Source: Paracoccus sigandri (GTDB lineage: Bacteria; Pseudomonadota; Alphaproteobacteria; Rhodobacterales; Rhodobacteraceae). Taken from it: a stretch of 64,000 bases of DNA. The notes under the pieces are model-generated. The model did no database searches. It was given only the letters and a program-made list of their open reading frames with translations, and was not told the origin of the DNA. Shown piece after piece: positions 20,185-28,469 of this stretch. The stretch lies in NCBI RefSeq assembly GCF_003709565.1, contig NZ_QNRC01000003.1, positions 62,001-126,000 of the forward strand. Reading direction: 5' to 3'. Each line of letters opens with the position of its first letter. Position 1 is the stretch's first letter. A program made the position numbers and the translations under genes.

Positions 20185-21113
20185 CAGTTGCTGCCCTTGA
20201 TCTGGTTCAGCAGGTTCCGCATCAGGCCGGGGGTGTTCTGCATCGCGCCGCCGCCTTGCGACCAGCCGACCATGGAATCGGGATAGAGCTTCACGTCCTC
20301 GACCCCGGCCAGTTCCGACAGCGCGAACCATTCCGTCGCCGCCCAGTGCCCGGTATTGCAGAAGGCCACGACCTGGTCCTGCCGGCCGATGCCAAGCCGC
20401 GCCGCCAGGTCGCTGGCCGCGGGCGCGTCCATCACCCGCGTCGGATCGTCGAACCAGACCGCGTGCGAGATGTTCTCGGCCCCCGGCAGGGTGCCGGGTT
20501 TCGTCGCCGCCGGATGGGATTGCAGGCCCTGGTGGAAGCCCTCGGGCCGCGAATCGATCAGCCTCGCGCCCGACTGGCCGTCGACGATGGCCGCGACGTC
20601 CTCGGTCGTGGCCAGCCAGCGGTCCGAAAAGGCGATCTCGACCTCGGAGGGGACCGGCGCATTGGCTTTCGTCTCCAGCGGCAGGCCGGCACCGGCCCAT
20701 GCGCCCATCCCGCCGTTCAGGATCGCCAAATGACTGACGCCCGAGGATTTCAGCGTCCAGTAGACCCGCGCCGCAGCCCCGAAATCGCTGTCATCCGCGC
20801 CCTGATGCACGACGACCACGGGGCGTTCCAGCGTGACGCCCAGCTCGCGCAGGGTCGCCTGCAGCTGGTCCTCGGGCAGCAATGCGCCGGGATTGTCGGC
20901 CGGGCCGCGGAAACGGTCATAGGGCGCCGAGATGGCGCCTTCGACATGGCCCTGGTCATAGGCCTCGCCGCGGATGTCCAGGACCAGCGGCGCCTCGGGT
21001 CGGGCCACCAGCGCCTGCAATTCCTCCGGCGTGACCAGAGGGCCGAAATCCGAGGCCGCCGCGGCGCCCGACAGCCCGATCGCGGCAAGAGCGGAAAAGA
21101 CAAGCCTTCTCAT
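20184..21113 (-). CDS. Periplasmic two-domain rhodanese-like sulfurtransferase
   Basis: 309 residues from ATG 21113, which has AGGGG seven bases upstream and a clean signal peptide (MRRLVFSALAAIGLSGAAAA before SD). Two rhodanese domains: an N-terminal one (LVLDIRGEAYDQGHVEGAI) that appears inactive and a C-terminal one with the active loop cysteine in VAFCNTGHWAATEW. It probably moves sulfane sulfur in the periplasm and hands it to the YeeE/YedE transporter encoded next. Confidence 0.9.
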   Translation of the reverse strand: MRRLVFSALAAIGLSGAAAASDFGPLVTPEELQALVARPEAPLVLDIRGEAYDQGHVEGAISAPYDRFRGPADNPGALLPEDQLQATLRELGVTLERPVVVVHQGADDSDFGAAARVYWTLKSSGVSHLAILNGGMGAWAGAGLPLETKANAPVPSEVEIAFSDRWLATTEDVAAIVDGQSGARLIDSRPEGFHQGLQSHPAATKPGTLPGAENISHAVWFDDPTRVMDAPAASDLAARLGIGRQDQVVAFCNTGHWAATEWFALSELAGVEDVKLYPDSMVGWSQGGGAMQNTPGLMRNLLNQIKGSN

Positions 21114-21263
21114 GATGCATCCCCTTCTGCGTTGCGCCAGATGTCGGGAACAATGGCCCGCTTGGCAAGGATGGGCAGACGCCGATGCGGGCGCGCGCGG
21201 CAAACAGGGTTCCGCCCGGCACGCGGCCCCGGCATGGCCGTCAGGGCGCCGGCTGGGCGCACC

Positions 21264-21312
21264 GGGATGATTTCCCGGATACGGCCGATAATGCGGGAGA
21301 TCATCCCTTTTT
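21264..21312 (+). terminator. strong intrinsic terminator with no plus-strand gene before it
   Basis: GGGATGATTTCCCG (21264-21277) pairs with CGGGAGATCATCCC (21294-21307), 14 bp with one G-U, around a 16-base loop, followed by TTTTT at 21308-21312. This is a textbook plus-strand intrinsic terminator, yet the nearest plus-strand gene upstream ends at 18902. It may end a short untranslated RNA or insulate phnC from read-through. Confidence 0.65.
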
Positions 21313-21398
21313 CACCGCAGAACGGCCCGCGCCTCGGACTGGCGTTTGCCGGCGACCGCCGGCAGGACGCAATCCATGGAGCGACGCCCCGCCCCCGA

Positions 21399-21416
21399 TT
21401 GTCGTCGATTTGTCAT
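21399..21416 (+). promoter_or_regulatory. Pho-box-like direct repeat upstream of phnC
   Basis: TTGTCGT-CGAT-TTGTCAT fits the alphaproteobacterial PhoB pattern CTGTCAT-N4-CTGTCAT at five and six of seven bases per half. It lies about 65 bases upstream of the phnC start, consistent with phosphate-starvation control of phosphonate uptake. Binding is inferred. Confidence 0.6.
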
Positions 21417-21481
21417 CAATCCGCGATCTTCCCGTCAAGGAGCGTCTCTAGAAGGGCCCGGAATCGGGAAAGGGCCACGCC

Positions 21482-22300
21482 TTGCTGGAAGTGCGCAACG
21501 TCACGCGAATCTTCGGGAACCGCCCTGCGGTCGACAATATCAGCTTCACCATCGACCGGCCCGCCTTCGTCGGGATCATCGGCCGGTCGGGGGCGGGCAA
21601 GTCCACCTTCCTGCGGATGATGAACCGGCTGACCGATGCCTCGGCCGGCCGGATCCTGGTCGAGGGGCGCGAGATCCTGGGCCTGACCGGCGCCGCAAGG
21701 CGTGCGTGGCAAAGCCAGTGCGCGATGATCTTCCAGCAGTTCAACCTGGTGCCGCGGATGGACGTGGCCTCGAACGTGCTGCACGGGCTGCTCAACCGCC
21801 GCTCGACCCTGGCGACCATGTTCAACCTGTGGCCGCAGACCGACATATTGCGGGCGCTGCAGATCCTCGACCGGCTGGGCATCGCCGAGCAGGCCCCGAA
21901 ACGCGCCGAGGCGCTGTCGGGCGGCCAGCAGCAGCGCGTCGCCATCGCGCGGGCGCTGATGCAGGACCCGAAGATCATCCTGGCCGACGAGCCCATCGCC
22001 TCGCTGGACCCGATGAACGCGCAGATCGTCATGGACACGCTGCGCCGCATCAACCTGGAGGACGGGCGGATGGTGATCGCCAACCTGCACACGCTGGACA
22101 CCGCGCGGCGCTATTGCGACCGGGTGATCGGCATGCGCGACGGCCGCATCGTCTTCGACGGCACGCCCGAACAGCTGTCCACCGGCGTCGCCCGCGACAT
22201 CTACGGCGCCGACGAAAGCTTCAACGAGGCCGCGACCTCGACCGCCATCCCCGCCGATTCCGCAGCCGACGCGGCCTATGCCGCCCGGATGCTGGCCTGA
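21482..22300 (+). CDS. phnC: Phosphonate ABC transporter ATP-binding protein
   Basis: Cytoplasmic ATPase of the phosphonate importer, 272 residues. Walker [10 protein letters not shown], signature LSGGQQQRV, Walker B IILADEP followed by IASLDP, which is the PhnC variant of the D-loop region. The start appears to be TTG at 21482 ([12 protein letters not shown]) with AAAGGG upstream. It is first in the order phnC-phnD-phnE-phnE2. A C-terminal extension after GADESFNEA is longer than in many homologues. Confidence 0.95.
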   Translation: MLEVRNVTRIFGNRPAVDNISFTIDRPAFVGIIGRSGAGKSTFLRMMNRLTDASAGRILVEGREILGLTGAARRAWQSQCAMIFQQFNLVPRMDVASNVLHGLLNRRSTLATMFNLWPQTDILRALQILDRLGIAEQAPKRAEALSGGQQQRVAIARALMQDPKIILADEPIASLDPMNAQIVMDTLRRINLEDGRMVIANLHTLDTARRYCDRVIGMRDGRIVFDGTPEQLSTGVARDIYGADESFNEAATSTAIPADSAADAAYAARMLA

Positions 22301-22334
22301 ACCGAACCCTGTCAAATCCGCAACGGAGTATCCC

Positions 22335-23237
22335 ATGAAGAAGCTCGCCGCATTCACGCTTGCCGCGACCACCGCGCTGTCAGGCATGGCCTTCGGCCAA
22401 GAGATCACCCAGTTCAACCTCGGCATCATGGGCGGCGAGAACGCCCAGGACCGCATGAACTCGAACGAATGCTATCGCGCCGCCATCGAGGCCGAGCTGG
22501 GCGTGCCGGTCAAGGTCTTCACCCCCGCCGACTATGACGGGGTGATCCAGGGCCTCTTGGGCGGGTCGCTGGACATGGCCTGGCTGGGGGCCTCGGGCTA
22601 TGCCAAGATCTTCCTGACCGATCCCGAGGCGGTCGAGCCGGTCCTGACCAAGCAGAACATGGACGGCTCGACCGGCTATTACGCGATCGGCTTCGCCCGC
22701 GCCGACAGCGGCATCGCCACCATCGAGGACGCCCGCGGCAAGAGCTTCGCCTTCGCCGAGCCGAACTCGACCTCGGGCTATCTGGTGCCGGGGGCGGAAC
22801 TGCAGGAGATCGTCGGGCCGCTGGCGGATTTCTTCTCGGATGTGCGGTTCTCAGGCGGTCATGAACAGTCCATCGTGGGCGTGGCCAACGGCGATTTCGA
22901 TGCCGGCGTGGCCTGGGCCGACGGGCTGGGCGACTGGGAGGACGGCTACAATTCCGGCGCCTTCCGCAAGGCCGCCGATGCCGGCCTGGTCGACATGAAC
23001 GACATCACGGAGATCTGGCGCTCGAAGCTGATCCCGGAAGGCCCGATGGTGGTGCGCAAGGCGCTGCCGCAGGAGGTGCGGGACAAGATCATCCAGCTGA
23101 CCGCCGACCTGCACGAAACCGACCGGGACTGCGCCTATGGCGTCGCCCATGGCGAGGCGATGGATTTCGTCCCGATCACCCATGACGCCTACGAAGGCAT
23201 CGTCGCCGCGCGCAAGCTGGAAGAAGCCTCCAGCTGA
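22335..23237 (+). CDS. phnD: Phosphonate-binding periplasmic protein
   Basis: Substrate-binding protein, 300 residues, with a signal peptide (MKKLAAFTL...GMAFG before QEITQ). PhnD features are the N-terminal FNLGIMGGENAQDRM, YDGVIQGLLGGSLDMAWLG (ligand pocket) and FAEPNSTSGYLVPG. CGGAG precedes the ATG at 22335; an earlier in-frame ATG at 22278 lies inside phnC and is rejected. A strong hairpin follows the gene. Confidence 0.96.
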   Translation: MKKLAAFTLAATTALSGMAFGQEITQFNLGIMGGENAQDRMNSNECYRAAIEAELGVPVKVFTPADYDGVIQGLLGGSLDMAWLGASGYAKIFLTDPEAVEPVLTKQNMDGSTGYYAIGFARADSGIATIEDARGKSFAFAEPNSTSGYLVPGAELQEIVGPLADFFSDVRFSGGHEQSIVGVANGDFDAGVAWADGLGDWEDGYNSGAFRKAADAGLVDMNDITEIWRSKLIPEGPMVVRKALPQEVRDKIIQLTADLHETDRDCAYGVAHGEAMDFVPITHDAYEGIVAARKLEEASS

Positions 23238-23255
23238 TCCCGCCCCGCCCATCCC

Positions 23256-23286
23256 GCCGCGCGTCCCGGATTGCGGGGCGCGCGGC
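23256..23286 (+). terminator. strong hairpin between phnD and phnE
   Basis: GCCGCGCGTCCCG (23256-23268) pairs with CGGGGCGCGCGGC (23274-23286), 13 bp with one G-U, 5-base loop. No T-run follows. As an intra-operon hairpin it probably stabilises phnCD mRNA and lowers permease expression. Confidence 0.6.
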
Positions 23287-23335
23287 GGCCATTTCCTGCG
23301 GGGGCCGCTTTCCCGCAGGCAGAAACGAGGGATCG

Positions 23336-24208
23336 ATGGCCGACATCGCCCATGGCACCAACCCCGCCCGTCCCCTGCCGGGCGACACCAGCGCCGCCTA
23401 TCTGGCGCTGGTGCGCCGGCGCCGGCTCTATGGCGGGATCATCCTTCTTGTCTTCGCCCTGGCGATGATCTCGGGCTTCCGCCTGGCCGAGGATCGCAAT
23501 GCCGGCGGCTTTCTGAACGGGCTGCCGCTGGTCCTGGACTTTCCCTCCGAGGTCCTCTCCGAGGCCTGGGACAAGCGCGCCAACCTGCCGGGGCTGATCC
23601 TGCGCCACCTGCCCTCGCTGGTCGAGACGCTGAACATCGCCGCCGTCTCGACGCTGCTGGGCGGGATGGCGGCGATGGTGCTGGCGCTGCTGTCGACGCG
23701 CGGGCTGGCGCGCTGGCCGCGCCTGACCGGGCTGTTCCGCCGGCTGATGGACGGCGCGCGGGCGATCCCGGAAATCGTGATCGCGCTGGTGCTGATCTAT
23801 ATCCTGGGCGGCGGGCCGGTGCCGGCGGCCGTGGCCATCGCGATCCACACCGCCGGCGCGCTTGGCAAGCTGTTTTCCGAAGTGGCCGAGAATGCCGACC
23901 TGAAGCCGGTCGAGGGGCTGCAATCCGTCGGCGCCTCCTGGATGCAGCGGATGTGGCTGGGCGTGGTCCCGCAGGTCGCGCCGAACTGGCTGTCCTATGC
24001 GCTGCTGCGCTTCGAGATCAACGTGCGCGCCAGCGCGATCCTGGGTTTCGTCGGCGCGGGCGGCATCGGCTATGACCTGAAGATCGCGATGCAATGGGGC
24101 CAGGGCCGCTATGACCTGGTGGTGGCGATCTTCCTGCTGCTGTTCCTGACCATCGTGGCGATCGACCGGCTGTCGGACCACGCCCGCAACCGCCTGGTGA
24201 AAGGCTGA
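23336..24208 (+). CDS. phnE: Phosphonate ABC transporter permease
   Basis: Inner-membrane permease, 290 residues, PhnE type. Visible are ETLNIAAVSTLLGGMAA, the RAIPEIVIALVLIYILG segment and the coupling loop VEGLQSVGASWMQRMW, then GFVGAGGIGYDLKIA near the end. First of two adjacent PhnE paralogues; they probably form a heterodimeric channel with PhnC below and PhnD outside. Confidence 0.94.
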   Translation: MADIAHGTNPARPLPGDTSAAYLALVRRRRLYGGIILLVFALAMISGFRLAEDRNAGGFLNGLPLVLDFPSEVLSEAWDKRANLPGLILRHLPSLVETLNIAAVSTLLGGMAAMVLALLSTRGLARWPRLTGLFRRLMDGARAIPEIVIALVLIYILGGGPVPAAVAIAIHTAGALGKLFSEVAENADLKPVEGLQSVGASWMQRMWLGVVPQVAPNWLSYALLRFEINVRASAILGFVGAGGIGYDLKIAMQWGQGRYDLVVAIFLLLFLTIVAIDRLSDHARNRLVKG

Positions 24209-24211
24209 GCC

Positions 24212-25555
24212 ATGACCGGCATGACCGCTTCCCCGCCGCCGCTTTTCCCGCCCGTGGCCGATACCGTCATCGCCCGCTTCCGCCGCCGCCGGATGCTGTC
24301 CTTCGCGGTGCCGCTGGCGATCCTGGCCTATCTTCTCTATGCCGCGATGGCCTTCGACGTGGCGGGGCTGGCCGCGCGGGCCAAGATGGACAATGCCAAG
24401 GTCCTGCTGGCCGATTTCTGGAGCCACAAGACCCATGTCACGCGCGACAACCGCTCGGGCCGGCTGACCGTCGCCATCGAGGGCGAGGCCAAGGGGCTTT
24501 ATCCGCAGGGCCGGCTGCCCGGCTGGGTCACGGTGGCGGGCGAGGTGACCACCATCGACCTGGGCGGCGGCCATGTGGTCACCTATGACGCTGCCGGGGC
24601 GCGCTATGCCGTGCCCGATTACGGCATCATCGACATCCGCCCCCAGGGCGACCGGCTGGTCCTGACCACGCCCGAGGGCGCGCTGCCGGACTGGATCAAC
24701 GCCTCCGACAGGCGGGTCAGCGTCACGACGGCGGGCGGCCGCTTCGCCTATACCCGCTCGAAGGTCGAGACCTTCCGCTATGCCGCCGGCTGGCCGGCCT
24801 TCTTCTTCACCCCCGACAGCCCGTTCTTCGGCAAGAGCTGGACCCAGCTGGCGGGGCTGGCGCTGTGGGGCGAACGGCTGGACCCGTCCCGCCCCAATGT
24901 CGCCGCCATGGCCAGCGGGTTTTTGAACAACGCGATGTGGCAGCATGGCGCGGTTTTCTGGGCGATGTTCGAGACCATCCTGATGGCCTTCCTGGGCACC
25001 TTCGGCGCAGCGATCCTGGCGCTGCCGCTTGGCTTCATGGCGGCGCGCAACATGATGCCCTTCGGCGCGCTGCGCTTCGGGCTGCGCCGGGTCTTCGACT
25101 TCATCCGGGGCGTGGACGGGCTGATCTGGACCATCGTCCTGGCCCGCGCCTTCGGCCCCGGCCCGATGACCGGCGCGCTGGCCATGCTGCTGACCGATAC
25201 CGGCTCGTTCGGCAAGATGTTCTCGGAGGCGCTGGAGAACATCGACGAGAAACAGGTCGAGGGCGTGCGCTCGACCGGGGCGGACAGCCTGCAGCGCGCC
25301 CGGTTCGGGGTGATCCCGCAGGTGATGCCGGTGCTGCTGAGCCAGGTGCTGTATTTCCTGGAATCGAACACCCGCAGCGCGACCGTGATCGGCGCCATCG
25401 TCGGCGGCGGCATCGGGCTGATGCTGACCCAGGCGATCCAGACCCAGAAGGATTGGGAGGACGTGGCCTGGTATATCGTGCTGATCGTGCTGATGGTCAT
25501 GGCCATGGACAGCCTGTCGGGCTGGCTGCGCCGCAAGCTGATCCGGGGCAGCTGA
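24212..25555 (+). CDS. phnE2: Second phosphonate permease with large periplasmic insertion
   Basis: 447 residues, about 150 longer than the adjacent PhnE. After a first transmembrane helix (about 27-48) there is a roughly 170-residue non-hydrophobic, beta-rich stretch before the remaining helices. The C-terminal half is typical PhnE: RNMMPFGALRFGLRR, VDGLIWTIVLARAFGPGP and VEGVRSTGADSLQRARFGVIP. Long PhnE2 proteins occur in related bacteria in my recollection. The insertion should face the periplasm and may contact PhnD. It starts four bases after phnE and ends five bases from the convergent phnF. Confidence 0.92.
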   Translation: MTGMTASPPPLFPPVADTVIARFRRRRMLSFAVPLAILAYLLYAAMAFDVAGLAARAKMDNAKVLLADFWSHKTHVTRDNRSGRLTVAIEGEAKGLYPQGRLPGWVTVAGEVTTIDLGGGHVVTYDAAGARYAVPDYGIIDIRPQGDRLVLTTPEGALPDWINASDRRVSVTTAGGRFAYTRSKVETFRYAAGWPAFFFTPDSPFFGKSWTQLAGLALWGERLDPSRPNVAAMASGFLNNAMWQHGAVFWAMFETILMAFLGTFGAAILALPLGFMAARNMMPFGALRFGLRRVFDFIRGVDGLIWTIVLARAFGPGPMTGALAMLLTDTGSFGKMFSEALENIDEKQVEGVRSTGADSLQRARFGVIPQVMPVLLSQVLYFLESNTRSATVIGAIVGGGIGLMLTQAIQTQKDWEDVAWYIVLIVLMVMAMDSLSGWLRRKLIRGS

Positions 25556-25560
25556 GGCGC

Positions 25561-26274
25561 TCAGCCCTCGGGCGCCATGGTCAGCGACACCCGGTCGCCC
25601 GCGAACCAGGTCCGGCCGTATTCGACCGGCCGGCCGGCGCCGTCCACATTCACCGATTCCGAGCGCAGGATCGGCGCGCCCTCGCGGATCTCCAGCGCCA
25701 GCGCCATGGTGGGGCGGGCAAGCTTGGCGGTGATCCGGGTCCATGCCCGCGTGTAATCCGCCAGCCCGCAGGCCTTCAGCGCGGCGGTGATCGACTGGTG
25801 GCGCTGCAATTCCCCGGCCAGCGAGGGAAAGCGCGCGGCGTCGAAGACCGACCGGAACACCGCAAGCGGCTGGCCGTCGGCCAGCGACACGCCCTCGACC
25901 ACATGGACGGCGGCCCCGGCGGGCAGGGCCAGCGCCTCGGCCTCGCGCGCGTCGGCGGCGCGGGTCTCCAGCCGGGTCAGCCGCCGCGAGGCCTGGCGCC
26001 CCAGCGCGGCGATGTTCTGGTGGAACCGCACCCGGCGGCCCAGGGGGTAATCGGTCGGCCGCGAGGTCACGAAGACCCCTGCCCCGCGCCGCGACCGCAC
26101 CGTCCCCGCCTCGGCCAGATGCGCCAGCGCCTGCCGCACCGTGTGGCGGTTGACGCCGAAGCGGGCCGACAGCTCGGCCTCGGTCGGCAATCGGTCGCCG
26201 GGCCGGTAATGGCCGCCGGCGATCTCGGCCCCCAGCGTGTCGGCGATGTTTCTCCAGATCGGGGTGCGGGCCAT
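25561..26274 (-). CDS. phnF: GntR-family phosphonate regulator PhnF
   Basis: 237 residues with an N-terminal winged helix (PIWRNIADTLGAEIAGGHYRPGDRLP, FGVNRHTVRQALAHLAEAG) and a UTRA domain. Divergent from phnG, which is the usual PhnF arrangement; the inverted repeat TTGTCTA/TAGACAA in the gap is a plausible operator. It would tie C-P lyase synthesis to a phosphonate or phosphate-derived ligand. Confidence 0.93.
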   Translation of the reverse strand: MARTPIWRNIADTLGAEIAGGHYRPGDRLPTEAELSARFGVNRHTVRQALAHLAEAGTVRSRRGAGVFVTSRPTDYPLGRRVRFHQNIAALGRQASRRLTRLETRAADAREAEALALPAGAAVHVVEGVSLADGQPLAVFRSVFDAARFPSLAGELQRHQSITAALKACGLADYTRAWTRITAKLARPTMALALEIREGAPILRSESVNVDGAGRPVEYGRTWFAGDRVSLTMAPEG

Positions 26275-26332
26275 GTCGTCACCAAAATTTCACACGGTTT
26301 TTCTTGAGCCGGGGCGGCGGGCGAGTTATGAC

Positions 26333-26360
26333 TTGTCTAGTTGTATAGGATCATAGACAA
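26333..26360. promoter_or_regulatory. PhnF-type operator half-sites
   Basis: TTGTCTA at 26333-26339 and its reverse complement TAGACAA at 26354-26360 are 21 bases apart centre to centre in the phnF-phnG gap. Published and predicted PhnF/GntR sites contain TCTAGAC-like cores; here the halves are separated by two helical turns. Binding is inferred. Confidence 0.55.
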
Positions 26361-26377
26361 ACCCGCAAGATGTCCAG

Positions 26378-26830
26378 ATGAACATTCCCCTGCCCCCCGA
26401 CGACGCCCGCCGCCGCGACTGGATGGCGATCCTGGCCAAGGCGCCCCCGGCGCGGCTGGCGGCCCTGATGCCGGACCTGCCCGCCCATGACCTGCTGCGC
26501 CCGCCGCAGATCGGCACGGTGATGGTGCAGGGCCGGACCGGCGGCACCGGCGCGCCCTTCAACCTGGGCGAGATGACCGTCACCCGCGCCTCGGTCCGGC
26601 TGGGCACGGGCGAGGTCGGCCATGCGATGGTGCAGGGCCGCGACAAGGGCCACGCCGCCCGCGCCGCCATCACCGACGCGCTGATGCAGGGCGATGCGGC
26701 CGCCCGGATCGAGGCCGAGATCCTGGACCCGCTGCGCCGCGAGGCCGAGGCCCGCCGCAGGACGCGGGCCGCGAAGGCGGCGGCGACGCGGGTCGAATTC
26801 TTCACCCTTGTGCGCGGAGAGGATCAATGA
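26378..26830 (+). CDS. phnG: C-P lyase core subunit PhnG
   Basis: Subunit of the PhnGHIJ carbon-phosphorus lyase core, 150 residues as usual. PhnI with PhnG, H and L attaches ribose triphosphate to phosphonates. Recognised by RRDWMAILAKAPPARL, the GTVMVQGRTGGTGAPFNLGEMTVTRA region and GHAMVQGRDKGHA. First gene of the plus-strand lyase operon; ATGA overlap with phnH. Confidence 0.94.
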   Translation: MNIPLPPDDARRRDWMAILAKAPPARLAALMPDLPAHDLLRPPQIGTVMVQGRTGGTGAPFNLGEMTVTRASVRLGTGEVGHAMVQGRDKGHAARAAITDALMQGDAAARIEAEILDPLRREAEARRRTRAAKAAATRVEFFTLVRGEDQ

Positions 26831-27390
26831 ACCAGCTTGCCGGGGGTTTTCACGACCCCGCCATCCAGTCGGCCCATGCCTTCCGCGCCTTGCTGGAGGC
26901 CATGGCCCGTCCCGGCCGCATCCACCGGGTCGGCGGCGCCCTGCCGCCCGCGCCGCTGTCGGTCGCGGCGGGGGTGACGGTCCTGACGCTGGCCGATGCG
27001 ACGACGCCGCTGCACCTGGCCGGGGCGGCCGATTGCGCCGCGGTCCGCGACTGGATCGCCTTCCATACCGGCGCGCCGCTGGCCGGCCCGGACCAGGCGC
27101 AGTTCGCGCTGGGAACCTGGCAGGCCCTGGAGCCCGTCGACCGTTTCCCGGTCGGCGACCCGGCCTATCCCGACCGCTCGGCCACGCTGATCGTCGAGAT
27201 GGCGCGGCTGGACCAGGACGGCCCGCGCCTGACCGGACCGGGCATCCACAAGACGGCGCGCCTGTCGCTGCCCGAAACCGATGCGCTGCGCGCCAACCGG
27301 GCGCTGTTCCCGCTCGGCTTCGATCTGATCCTGACCTGCGGCGACAGGCTTGCCGCACTGCCCCGCACCACCCGCGTGGAGGAAAGCTGA
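26827..27390 (+). CDS. phnH: C-P lyase core subunit PhnH
   Basis: 187 residues, normal for PhnH, the PLP-transferase-fold core subunit. FHDPAIQSAHAFRALLEAMARPGRI at the N-terminus and the late PGIHKTARLSL-like segment GPGIHKTARLSLPETD are characteristic. Overlaps phnG by four bases and phnI by one, so the subunits are translationally coupled. Confidence 0.94.
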   Translation: MNQLAGGFHDPAIQSAHAFRALLEAMARPGRIHRVGGALPPAPLSVAAGVTVLTLADATTPLHLAGAADCAAVRDWIAFHTGAPLAGPDQAQFALGTWQALEPVDRFPVGDPAYPDRSATLIVEMARLDQDGPRLTGPGIHKTARLSLPETDALRANRALFPLGFDLILTCGDRLAALPRTTRVEES

Positions 27391-28469
27391 TGTATGTCGC
27401 CGTCAAGGGGGGCGAGCGCGCGATCGACGCCGCCCATGCCTGGCTGGCCGAGGAGCGCCGCGGCGATCCCTCGGTCCCGGAACTGACCGTCGCCCAGATC
27501 CGCGAACAGATGACGCTGGCGGTCAACCGGGTGATGGCCGAGGGCTCGCTTCACGACCCGGACCTTGCCGCGCTGGCGATCAAGCAGGCGCGCGGCGACC
27601 TGATCGAGGCGGTGTTCCTGATCCGCGCCTATCGCACCACATTGCCGCGCTTCGGAAGCTCGCAGCCGGTCGATACCGCGCGGATGGCCGTGGATCGCCG
27701 GGTGTCGGCCACCTTCAAGGACCTGCCCGGCGGGCAGGTGCTGGGGCCGACCTTCGACTATACCCACCGGCTGCTGGATTTCGCGCTGGCCGCCGAGGGC
27801 GCGGTGCCGCCCGCCGCCCCCACCGCCCCGGCCGCGGACGAAGCCGTGCCCCATGTCGCCGGCCTTCTGGACCGCGACGGGCTGATCGAGGCCGAGGCGC
27901 CGGACGACACGCCCGCCCCCGACCTGACCCGCAGCCCGCTGGAGCTTCCCGCCAGCCGCGCCCTGCGATTGCAGGCCCTGGCGCGCGGCGACGAGGGCTT
28001 CCTGCTGTCGCTGGCCTATTCGACGCAGCGCGGCTATGGCCGCACCCATGCCTTCGTCGGCGAATTGCGCATCGGCATGGTCGAGGTCCAGGCAGAGCTG
28101 CCGGAGCTGGGCTTCGCGGTCCCCATCGGCGAGATCGAGCTGACCGAATGCGAAAGCGTGAACCAGTTCAAGGGATCGCGGACCGAGCCGCCGCAATTCA
28201 CCCGCGGCTACGGGCTGGTCATGGGCCAGGGCGAACGCAAGGCGCTGTCGATGAGCCTGGTCGACCGGGCGCTGCGCTGGCGCGAGCTGGGCGAGGATTT
28301 CACCGGCGCCCCCGCCCAGGACGAGGAATTCGTGCTATCGCATTGCGACAACATCCAGGCGACCGGCTTCCTGGAGCATATCAAGCTGCCCCATTACGTC
28401 GATTTCCAGGCCGAACTGGAACTGGTGCGCAGATTGCGGGCGGAAACCATGCAGGAGGCGGCGGAATGA
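27390..28469 (+). CDS. phnI: C-P lyase core subunit PhnI
   Basis: Nucleosidase-like core subunit that with PhnGHL makes alpha-D-ribose-1-methylphosphonate-5-triphosphate from ATP and phosphonate. 359 residues from ATG 27390 (TGATG with phnH). MYVAVKGGERAIDAAHAWL, QMTLAVNRVMAEGSL, SVNQFKGSRTEPPQFTRGYG and SHCDNIQATGFLEHIKLPHY are conserved PhnI segments. Overlaps phnJ by four bases. Confidence 0.96.
   Translation: MYVAVKGGERAIDAAHAWLAEERRGDPSVPELTVAQIREQMTLAVNRVMAEGSLHDPDLAALAIKQARGDLIEAVFLIRAYRTTLPRFGSSQPVDTARMAVDRRVSATFKDLPGGQVLGPTFDYTHRLLDFALAAEGAVPPAAPTAPAADEAVPHVAGLLDRDGLIEAEAPDDTPAPDLTRSPLELPASRALRLQALARGDEGFLLSLAYSTQRGYGRTHAFVGELRIGMVEVQAELPELGFAVPIGEIELTECESVNQFKGSRTEPPQFTRGYGLVMGQGERKALSMSLVDRALRWRELGEDFTGAPAQDEEFVLSHCDNIQATGFLEHIKLPHYVDFQAELELVRRLRAETMQEAAE

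Larger units (their letters stand above)
21114..21481. other. 368-base divergent intergenic region, rhodanese/phnC
   Basis: No convincing gene. It holds the rhodanese ribosome site and promoter on the left, a strong hairpin with a T-run on the plus strand (21264-21312), and a Pho-box-like direct repeat (21399-21416) about 65 bases before phnC. A 64-codon leftward frame covers the hairpin but lacks a ribosome site and looks non-coding. Confidence 0.7.

Noticed and set aside
21110..21304. 64-codon leftward frame upstream of the rhodanese gene
   Set aside because: Its start is buried in the terminator hairpin, no ribosome site, composition unlike protein.
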